Source: JACDCY01 sp964350145
GTDB taxonomy: Bacteria > Gemmatimonadota > Gemmatimonadetes > Gemmatimonadales > Gemmatimonadaceae
Assembly (NCBI GenBank): GCA_964350145.1
Contig: CAYGJL010000039.1
Coordinates: 1-28,151, forward strand
Direction: 5' to 3'
DNA: 28,151 bases
Part shown: positions 22,506-28,151 of the stretch, one piece after another
Layout of the letters: the number at the start of each line of letters is the position of its first letter
How positions within the stretch are numbered: the first letter of the stretch is position 1
Notes under the pieces: model-generated
The model's input: the letters and a program-made list of their open reading frames with translations, nothing else
Told to the model about the DNA's origin: nothing
Database searches by the model: none
Position numbers and translations under genes: made by a program

Positions 22506-22533
22506 CTATTGGCTGTTGGCTATTGGCTGTTGG
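22506..22533. repeat. CCAAYAG heptad array (4 units)
   Basis: On the minus strand two alternating units, CCAACAG and CCAATAG, repeat to make four heptads. They end 5 bases before the ATG of the unrecognised gene. GTCGTTT directly precedes the array, as at secA and aspA, although the repeat sequence is different. Confidence 0.88.
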
Positions 22534-22560
22534 CAAACGACCAACGGCAGTGCAGGCGAG

Positions 22561-23019
22561 TTATACGGTCTCGAGGATCGGAAGGCCCACGCGCGCGCGC
22601 ACAGTCGGCTCGTCGTGCAGCAGGTCGGCGAGCGTCACGCTCTCGAGCACGGCGTCGATCTTCTGTTGCAGCATCAGCCAGACCGGGCGAATGCTGCAGT
22701 TGTGCGCCGCCGAGCAGCGATCCTCTTCCACCGGGTGGCTGACGCAATGCAGGTCGAACGTCTCCAGCTCGGACGCGTGGATGACGTCGCGCATCGTGAT
22801 CTGGGCCGGCGGGCGGGCCAGCATGTAGCCGCCCTTCGCGCCCCGGGTGCTCTTGACGACGCCCGCGCGGCGGAGCCTGAGGAGAATCTGCTCCACGTAA
22901 TCGGCCGGCAGCCGTTCCTTCAGCGCGATGTCACGCCCCGTCACCGGGCCCGCGCTCGCGCGCTGCGCCAGATGCAGGGTACAGATCACGCCGTATTCGG
23001 CCCAGGTCGTAATTCTCAC
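22561..23019 (-). CDS. Rrf2 family transcriptional regulator with three conserved cysteines
   Basis: Rrf2 proteins (IscR, NsrR, CymR and others) are winged-helix regulators, many of which sense redox or nitric oxide through an iron-sulfur cluster. The 152-residue product starts with ITTWAEYGVICTLHLA, has the DNA-recognition region LPADYVEQILLRLRRAGVVKSTRGAKGGYMLARP (38-70), and carries Cys92, Cys102 and Cys108 in the cluster region. The spacing C-X9-C-X5-C is similar to but not the same as IscR (C-X5-C-X5-C), so the ligand sensed is not clear. It follows aspA by 36 bases in the same direction and could regulate it or itself; no operator was recognised. Confidence 0.9.
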   Translation of the reverse strand: MRITTWAEYGVICTLHLAQRASAGPVTGRDIALKERLPADYVEQILLRLRRAGVVKSTRGAKGGYMLARPPAQITMRDVIHASELETFDLHCVSHPVEEDRCSAAHNCSIRPVWLMLQQKIDAVLESVTLADLLHDEPTVRARVGLPILETV

Positions 23020-23055
23020 GACTTCAGGATAGGCCCGAACCGAAGCCGGGGCAAG

Positions 23056-24489
23056 CTATCCGGCCGACCCAGCGCCGCCCTTCCCTCCCGGAACCCCGAT
23101 ATCGGTCATCTTACGGAGGTCCAGCACCTCGTCTATTCGCTCGTCGGACAGGACCCTCTCGCGCTTCACCAGCTCCCGGATCAGCACTCCCTCCTTCACC
23201 GACTGCTTGCTGATGTCGGCCGCCCTGGCGTAGCCGATCTCCGGCGCCAGCGCCGTCGCGAGCGCGGCCGAGCGCTCCAGCCAGTACGCGCATTGCTCGG
23301 CGTTGGCCTCGATGCCGCGCACACACCGCTCGTCGAGCGAGCGAGCGGCGGTGGTCAGGATGCGCACGGACAGCAGCACATTGTACGCGATCACGGGCAT
23401 CATCACGTTCAGCTCGAGCTGGCCGTGCTCGGCCGAGACGGCGACGCAGCTGTCGTTGCCGATCACCTGAAAGCAGACCTGGTTCACCATCTCCGGAATG
23501 GAGGGGTTCACCTTGCCCGGCATGATGGACGAGCCCGGTTGCACCGCGGGCAGCCTGATCTCGTCCAGTCCCGTCCGCGGACCGCTCGCCAGCAGACGCA
23601 GATCGCTCGCGATCTTGCTCAGGTCGAGTGCCAGCACGCGGAGCTGAGCGCTGAACCCCGCCGCGTCCCCCATGCTCTGCATTAGCTGCACGCGGTCGGT
23701 TCCGCCGCGCAGCTCGAGCCCGCTCATCTCGCGGAGATGCTTCACCATCAGCGACGGATACTGCGCCTCGACGTTGACGCCCGTTCCGACCGCGCTCCCC
23801 CCGATGCCGAGGTCGCGCAAGTACTCGGCGGACTCCTTCACCCGCGAGATCCCGCGCCGGAGCGTGCCGCCGTAGGCGGTGAACTCCTGGCCGAGCCTGA
23901 TCGGCATCGCGTCCTGCAGATGCGTTCGTCCCGACTTCAGCACGTCGTCGAACTCGCGGCCCTTCGCCTCGAGCGCGGTGGCCAGCGAGGTGAAAGCGCC
24001 CACGAGCGATTCGAGCTGCGCCAGACACCCGAGCCTGATCGCCGTCGGGATCACGTCATTGGTGGACTGCGCCATGTTGACGTGGTCGTTCGGATGCACC
24101 GGCGAGTATGTCCCGCGCTCGCTCCCGAGGATCTCGTTCGCCCGGTTCGCCAGCACCTCGTTGCAGTTCATGTTGTGCGAAGTCCCGGCGCCCGCCTGGT
24201 ACACATCCACGACAAACTGCTCGAGATGCTTCCCCGCCAGCACTTCGTCCGCCGCCTGCACGATCGCATCGGCCAGCCGCGCTTCCAGGCGGCCGGTGTC
24301 CCTGTGCGTGAGCGCGGCCGCCTTTTTGATGCGCACCGTGGCCACGATGAACTCCGGCAGCGCGGTAATGCCGCTGATCGGAAAGTTCTGCACCGCGCGC
24401 AGCGTCTGCACACCGTATAGCGCGTCGGCGGGGACCTGGAGCTCGCCGAGGGGGTCCTTTTCAGTCCGGGTCTGTGGGGATTTGGGCAT
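23056..24489 (-). CDS. aspA: Aspartate ammonia-lyase
   Basis: The enzyme converts aspartate to fumarate and ammonia. The 477-residue protein belongs to the aspartase/fumarase superfamily. Active-site landmarks are SGRTHLQDAMPI with His190, and the mobile loop PGSSIMPGKVNP (318-329) with the catalytic Ser. Aspartase rather than fumarase is indicated by YGVQTLRAVQNFPISG (25-40), YQAGAGTSHNMNCNEVLANRANE (98-119; fumarases have SGTQSNMN) and VNQVCFQVIGND. The ATG is only 3 bases from a TGACTAG array and no Shine-Dalgarno is visible. The tail ends in a Gly-rich stretch. It is followed by the Rrf2 gene. Confidence 0.93.
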   Translation of the reverse strand: MPKSPQTRTEKDPLGELQVPADALYGVQTLRAVQNFPISGITALPEFIVATVRIKKAAALTHRDTGRLEARLADAIVQAADEVLAGKHLEQFVVDVYQAGAGTSHNMNCNEVLANRANEILGSERGTYSPVHPNDHVNMAQSTNDVIPTAIRLGCLAQLESLVGAFTSLATALEAKGREFDDVLKSGRTHLQDAMPIRLGQEFTAYGGTLRRGISRVKESAEYLRDLGIGGSAVGTGVNVEAQYPSLMVKHLREMSGLELRGGTDRVQLMQSMGDAAGFSAQLRVLALDLSKIASDLRLLASGPRTGLDEIRLPAVQPGSSIMPGKVNPSIPEMVNQVCFQVIGNDSCVAVSAEHGQLELNVMMPVIAYNVLLSVRILTTAARSLDERCVRGIEANAEQCAYWLERSAALATALAPEIGYARAADISKQSVKEGVLIRELVKRERVLSDERIDEVLDLRKMTDIGVPGGKGGAGSAG

Positions 24490-24492
24490 TGG

Positions 24493-24599
24493 TGATTAGT
24501 GACTAGTGACTAGTGACTAGTAAACGACAACTACTACCTTCGTGTTTACTTCAGTGAGTTGTTAGCGGTTACTAGTCACTAGTCACTAGTCACCAGTCA
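24493..24599. repeat. Inverted pair of TGACTAG arrays (4 + 4 units)
   Basis: Four units at 24493-24520 (first is TGATTAG) and four inverted units at 24572-24599 (outermost is CCAGTCA) flank a 51-base core. The arms form a stem of about 30 bases. The core holds CGACAACTACT and GAGTTGTTAGCG, which extend the pairing imperfectly. It lies between aspA and the upstream hydrolase gene and contains no coding potential. On the aspA side GTCGTTT abuts the left array. Confidence 0.93.
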
Positions 24600-24607
24600 C
24601 CGCTTTC

Positions 24608-25246
24608 CTACGCCACTATCCTCGCGGTGCCATTCAAGAATGGATTCGACCTCAGCTCTTCGCCGACCGTCGTGGCCGGCCCGTGTCCCGGATACAGTAC
24701 CGTCGCGGGATCCAGCGCCGTGATCTTCTCCAGCGAGCGGCTCAGATGCCCCCCGTTGGAGCCGGGAAGATCCGTGCGGCCCACCGAGCCTGCGAACAGG
24801 CAGTCGCCGACGAACGCGACGCCGTTGCCGTAAATCATCACATGCCCCGGGGCGTGCCCGGGAACGTGCGCGACGTCGAACCGCAACGCGCCGACCTCCA
24901 GTGTGTCTCCCTCCGCCAGCTCGGCATCGGGCGGCGGCGGATCGTCGAACGGAAGGTTGTACAGTGCCGCCTGCGTGTGCGCGTGCCGATACAGCGTGAT
25001 GTCGAGCGGGTGCAGGTAAACCGGAACGGTCCACTTGCGCTTGACTCCGGCGATCGCGCCGACGTGATCGATGTGCGCGTGCGTAATCCACATCGCCTTG
25101 AGGGCCGCGCTGCTCTTCTCGACGGCCGCGATCAGCCGCTCGGGCTCCGCGCCGGGGTCTATCAACACCGCCTCACCCTTCGTCTCGTCGATCACCAGGT
25201 AGGCGTTCTCCTGGAAGGCGCCCACGGAGAATGTCTCGATCCTCAT
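24608..25246 (-). CDS. MBL-fold metallo-hydrolase, glyoxalase II-like
   Basis: Metallo-beta-lactamase-fold hydrolases of this size often cleave thioesters such as S-lactoylglutathione or persulfides. The 212-residue protein has the metal site THAHIDH (55-61), His131 or His135 in VPGHAPGH, Asp148 in VGDCLF, and His188 in YPGHGP. This matches the short YcbL/GloB-like group, which lacks the long C-terminal domain of classic glyoxalase II. The ATG overlaps the trxB stop as ATGA, so it is likely co-translated with thioredoxin reductase, which fits a thiol or detoxification role. The substrate is not known. Confidence 0.88.
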   Translation of the reverse strand: MRIETFSVGAFQENAYLVIDETKGEAVLIDPGAEPERLIAAVEKSSAALKAMWITHAHIDHVGAIAGVKRKWTVPVYLHPLDITLYRHAHTQAALYNLPFDDPPPPDAELAEGDTLEVGALRFDVAHVPGHAPGHVMIYGNGVAFVGDCLFAGSVGRTDLPGSNGGHLSRSLEKITALDPATVLYPGHGPATTVGEELRSNPFLNGTARIVA

Positions 25247-26229
25247 ACCGCGTAGCCGCCAGTGCGCACGATCATCGGCACGCCGCCGTCGTCCTTGAGC
25301 GCCTTGAGGTATTTCTCCGCGGCGATCGCGGCAGTGGTGCCGTCGCCGGCGGCCGTCGTGATCTGCCGGGTGAGTTGCGAGCGGAGATCGCCCGCGGCGA
25401 ACAGCCCCTTCGTGGACGTCTCCATGTTCTGGTCGGTCCGCATGTAACCGAGCTCGTCATGGTCCACGTGACCTTCGACTATGCCGGTGTTCGGGCGAAA
25501 GCCGATGAACACGAAGATGCCCGTGGCGGCCAGATCGCGCTCCTCCTGCGTCTTGACGTCGCGCAGCTTGAGGTTCGTCACGAGCCCCTGCCCGTCGCCC
25601 TCGATCCTCTCCACGACCGAGTCCCAGATCACGGTGATCCTGGCATTCTCGAACAGCCGCTTCTGCAGGATCTTGGACGCCCGCAGCTCGTCCCGCCGGT
25701 GGATCAGGTAGACCTTCTCCGCGTACCGCGTGAGGAAGTCGGCTTCCTCCACCGCCGCGTCACCGCCTCCGACGACCGCGATGGTGTGGCCCTTGAAGAA
25801 GGCGCCGTCGCAGATGGCGCAGTACGAGACTCCTTTCCCCGCATACTCCAGCTCGCCGGGAATCCCGAGCTTAACCGGCGTGCCGCCCGCGGTAAGAATG
25901 ACCGCCGGCGCGCGGTACACCGTGCCGCGCTCGGTCTCCGCCTCAAACGTGCCGTCGTCAACCTTGCGGACGCAGGTCACGGTCTCCTGCACGAACTCGG
26001 CGCCGAATTTCTTGGCGTGGCTCTCGAACTTCTGCGCCAGCTCCCACCCCAGGATGTGCTCGAAACCGGGATAATCTTCGATGACTTCGGTGTTGAGCAG
26101 CTCGCCGCCGGGCACGCCCCGCTCGAGCAGGACCGTGCGCAGCATCGCCCGCCCGCAGTACATCGCGGCGGTCATGCCAGCCGGGCCCGCTCCCACGATC
26201 AATACCTCGTAGTCTTCTGTCTTACTCAA
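25243..26229 (-). CDS. trxB: Thioredoxin reductase
   Basis: TrxB passes electrons from NADPH through FAD and a disulfide to thioredoxin. The 328-residue protein has the FAD motif GAGPAG (13-18), the redox pair Cys137/Cys140 in YCAICDGAFF, the NADPH motif VVGGGDAAVEEADFL near 152-166, and the C-terminal FAD contact FAAGDLRSQLTRQITTAAGDG. The redox pair is CAIC, normally CATC or CAVC, so it should be active. The upstream spacer (26230-26473) has an inverted heptad pair. A weak -10-like TATATT lies at 26435-26440, too far from a proper -35 to be called. Confidence 0.96.
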   Translation of the reverse strand: MSKTEDYEVLIVGAGPAGMTAAMYCGRAMLRTVLLERGVPGGELLNTEVIEDYPGFEHILGWELAQKFESHAKKFGAEFVQETVTCVRKVDDGTFEAETERGTVYRAPAVILTAGGTPVKLGIPGELEYAGKGVSYCAICDGAFFKGHTIAVVGGGDAAVEEADFLTRYAEKVYLIHRRDELRASKILQKRLFENARITVIWDSVVERIEGDGQGLVTNLKLRDVKTQEERDLAATGIFVFIGFRPNTGIVEGHVDHDELGYMRTDQNMETSTKGLFAAGDLRSQLTRQITTAAGDGTTAAIAAEKYLKALKDDGGVPMIVRTGGYAV

Positions 26230-26247
26230 GTCGCCTCAGGGAAATAC

Positions 26248-26412
26248 GCTGCGTGCTGCGTCCTGCGGGCTGCGCCCTAGACGCATCGAGATACCCGTCA
26301 CTCGTCGGTTCCTCGCCTTGCATCGCCACTACAACGTTGCCGGTTTTACGGTACACAGCCTTCGCTCGCACAGAACCTTCCAGGGCGCAGGCCGCAGTAC
26401 GCAGTACGCAAG
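26248..26412. repeat. Inverted pair of degenerate CTGCG heptad arrays (4 + 4 units)
   Basis: On the plus strand four heptads at 26248-26275 read GCTGCGT, GCTGCGT, CCTGCGG, GCTGCGC and then CCT. Read on the minus strand, four at 26412-26385 are CTTGCGT, ACTGCGT, ACTGCGG, CCTGCGC and then CCT. The third base-pair series T, T, G, C at the unit ends is the same in both arms, so they are copies of one four-unit element in inverted orientation. The 103-base core has no recognised motif. It occupies the trxB upstream region (244-base gap). Confidence 0.85.
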
Positions 26413-26473
26413 CGCTGTAGTAAACAGCCATAGAAATATACCGCTCCCAGTCAGCCCGTTGACCGGGCCGATC

Positions 26474-27688
26474 TCAAGTAATCAGCTCCCCGACCCGCTC
26501 CACTAGATAATCCGCGAACGGCAACGCGCACGTAAACGCCGGCGACACCGCGTTCAGCACGTGCAACGACCGCTCGTCGCCCTCGACCACGAAATCCATC
26601 TCCAGCTTGCGCCTGTCCACGTCGAACAGCTGGGCCCGAATCCCCGGCGGTCCCCACGTGCGGTAGTGCTCCGGCCGTATGTCCGGTACCAACCGCGCCG
26701 CCAGCGCTACGAGCCGCGGCCGCCAGTACTTCCGGATCTCGGCGATGGCGAGATCGCGAAACCCGAAATCGTTGCGCGCGAGCAGCGACAGCTCCCGCGC
26801 GGCGATCCCGGCGAACTCGCCGAAGCGAAACCTGGAGAACCACGAGTATTGCTCCCGCCAGAATGCGGGCGTGGCCGTCGGCCCAATCTTGACGCGGCCG
26901 TCGACCGGCACCGTGAAGTGCACCCCGGCGAACGGATTGCCGAGATCGGGCACCGGGTAAACGTTGGTTCGCAGTCGCTCTCCCGCGTCGCCATACAGGT
27001 ACAGCCCCTTGAACGGTAGAATCCTGTACTGCCGCCCGATCCCGTGGTCGTGCGCGATCTGGTCGGCGTACAACCCGGCGGCGTTCACCACGAACCGCAC
27101 CGGAAAGCTCCCCGTGGACGCGTGCACCACGTCCCCCACACGCCGGCGATACGCGGTGGAGGTCAACATTTCCACTCCCGAGGCGGCGGCGTCATCCGCG
27201 AGCGAGCGCAAGACTTTTCCCGGATGGACCGACGCGGTCGTGGGTGAAAAGAGCGCTCGGCCAACCGTCCTCGCACGCGGCTCGATCTCCGCCGCGCCCG
27301 CCTCATCTACCTCCTCGACCGCAACCCCGTTGTGCTCCGCGCGGCGCTTGAGCTCGTCAATGCCGGAGTGATCGGCTTCCGATTGCGCGACCACCAGCTT
27401 GCCACAGCGATTGATCGGCAGCCCGCGCTCGAGGCAGTATTCCGTCAGCCGGCGGCATCCGTCACGACTGAACCGCGCCTTGAGACTCGAGTCGGAGTAG
27501 TAGAATCCGGCGTGCAGCACGCCGCTGTTACGCCCGCTCGCGTGCGAGCCGAGCGTGGAGTCCTTCTCGATCAGGCGAACGCGCGCGTCGGGATACTTCC
27601 GCTTGAGCGCCGCCGCGCAGCTGACCCCGACGATCCCGCCCCCGACGACCAGGAAATCGACTGCCTTGCCGCCCTCGACAGCCGTCAC
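26474..27688 (-). CDS. lhgO: L-2-hydroxyglutarate oxidase/dehydrogenase (LhgO-like)
   Basis: This FAD enzyme oxidises L-2-hydroxyglutarate to 2-oxoglutarate and feeds electrons into the membrane quinone pool in known cases. The 404-residue product has the dinucleotide-binding VVGGGIVGVSCA (14-25), the family block GSHASGRNSGVLHAGFYY (47-64), VVNAAGLYAD, and the late PVPDLGNPFAGVHFTVPVDGRVKIGPTA region that shapes the active site. The start is GTG 27688, which overlaps the SDR stop as GTGA; the open frame continuing upstream lies over the SDR gene and is not coding. The length is close to the usual 400-420. Confidence 0.9.
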   Translation of the reverse strand: MTAVEGGKAVDFLVVGGGIVGVSCAAALKRKYPDARVRLIEKDSTLGSHASGRNSGVLHAGFYYSDSSLKARFSRDGCRRLTEYCLERGLPINRCGKLVVAQSEADHSGIDELKRRAEHNGVAVEEVDEAGAAEIEPRARTVGRALFSPTTASVHPGKVLRSLADDAAASGVEMLTSTAYRRRVGDVVHASTGSFPVRFVVNAAGLYADQIAHDHGIGRQYRILPFKGLYLYGDAGERLRTNVYPVPDLGNPFAGVHFTVPVDGRVKIGPTATPAFWREQYSWFSRFRFGEFAGIAARELSLLARNDFGFRDLAIAEIRKYWRPRLVALAARLVPDIRPEHYRTWGPPGIRAQLFDVDRRKLEMDFVVEGDERSLHVLNAVSPAFTCALPFADYLVERVGELIT

Positions 27689-28151
27689 CGCGCGTGCCGT
27701 CCGCCGTCCACGATCAGCGTCTCGCCCGTCACGAACTCCGCCTGCAAGAGATACAGCACAGCGTCCGACACGTCGGCTGGGTCGCCGAGCCGGCGCAGCG
27801 GGGCGGTCTCGGCGAGATGCGCGGCTTCGGCCGCGCTGAACCCTTCGGGCAGCAGCACCGCTCCCGGCGCGACCGCGTTCACGCGAATCCTCGGGCCGAG
27901 CACCTTCGCCAGGGATTTCGTCATCCGCACGATGCCTGCCTTGCTGATCCCGTGCGGCACGTACCCAATCCAGCTCTCGTACGCCGCGAGATCCGCGATG
28001 TTGATGATCGCGCCGTCGCGCTGCCTCTGCTCGGGACCGCCCCACCCCATCGCGCGCGCGGCCGCCTGCGACAGGAAAAACGGCGCGCGCAAATTCAGCG
28101 CGAACATGGAGTCCCACTGGTCCGCGGTCACTTCCCCGAAGGGTGTACGCA
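27685..28151 (-). CDS. Short-chain dehydrogenase/reductase (pteridine reductase-like), 5' end outside window
   Basis: The visible part is the C-terminal about 155 residues of a classical SDR. It contains TPFGEVTADQWDSMFALNLRAPFFLSQ, INIADLAAYESW (usual catalytic Ser region replaced by IADLA), VNAVAPGAVLLPEG and the C-terminal FVTGETLIVDGGRHAR. This pattern is closest to pteridine reductase/FolM-like and related SDRs. The active-site YxxxK box reads HGISK: the lysine is kept but the tyrosine position is His (codon CAC). A nearby Tyr sits three residues earlier (GYVPHGISK). The stop codon overlaps the lhgO start, so the two are coupled. The N-terminal Rossmann part is not in the window. Confidence 0.85.
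   Translation of the reverse strand, partial: RTPFGEVTADQWDSMFALNLRAPFFLSQAAARAMGWGGPEQRQRDGAIINIADLAAYESWIGYVPHGISKAGIVRMTKSLAKVLGPRIRVNAVAPGAVLLPEGFSAAEAAHLAETAPLRRLGDPADVSDAVLYLLQAEFVTGETLIVDGGRHAR

Noticed and set aside
26222..26431. Small 69-residue minus-strand open frame upstream of trxB
   Set aside because: Both ends are translations of the inverted heptad arrays, it runs into the trxB start, and it has no ribosome binding site. Only the middle is non-repetitive, too short to judge.
26445..26473. GCCCG/CGGGC hairpin after lhgO as a terminator
   Set aside because: Only a 5-6 bp stem and no run of T on the transcribed strand.

Overview
The window looks like chromosomal housekeeping DNA from a GC-rich, Gram-negative (diderm) bacterium. 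BamD lipoprotein and outer-membrane style polysaccharide sugar genes argue for two membranes. A very long SecA (1080 aa) and the overall gene neighbourhoods resemble Gemmatimonadota, but that phylum call is an inference from style, not proof. A run of 100 N flanked by an exact 55-base duplication shows that this is a scaffolded draft or metagenome assembly. Every protein gene reads on the minus strand; the only plus-strand gene is a tRNA-Leu.

Layout in the direction of transcription (high to low coordinates): (a) 28151-26474, an SDR reductase (cut by the window edge) coupled to an L-2-hydroxyglutarate oxidase; (b) 26229-24608, trxB and a glyoxalase II-like hydrolase; (c) 24489-21940, aspA, an Rrf2 regulator and an unrecognised protein; (d) 21894-21811, tRNA-Leu(CAG) on the plus strand with its own terminator; (e) 21490-17958, smpB, a cell-wall amidase, pyrD and pyrF, overlapping end to end; (f) 17783-14171, a sigma70-like promoter, then rpmJ-rpsM-rpsK-rpsD-rpoA-rplQ-rpmB and an intrinsic terminator; (g) 14014-3911, carB, wbpD, wbpB, wbpE, wbpA, ugd, bamD and nadD in one tightly spaced run; (h) secA and the 5' part of radC.

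The carB-to-ugd run contains all four steps expected to turn UDP-GlcNAc into UDP-2,3-diacetamido-2,3-dideoxyglucuronate (WbpA, WbpB, WbpE, WbpD), plus a second dehydrogenase that makes UDP-glucuronate. carB is joined to wbpD by a TGATG stop/start overlap, so a step feeding pyrimidine (and thus UDP) synthesis is translated together with UDP-sugar enzymes.

The most unusual content lies between the genes. Two loci (387-470 and 14047-14147) carry the same folded architecture with different stem sequences: outer stem, GCA/GAA internal loop, 5-bp inner stem, GTSTTA/GTA internal loop, apical hairpin. The stems covary, and all imperfect pairs are G-U wobbles on the plus strand, as expected of a structured RNA or single-stranded DNA element. 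Many of the remaining intergenic spacers hold heptad repeats: five arrays of exactly four TGACTAG-type units, and other motifs with the same 7-base period, some arranged as inverted pairs. A conserved GTCGTTT abuts three of these arrays just upstream of secA, aspA and the unrecognised gene.
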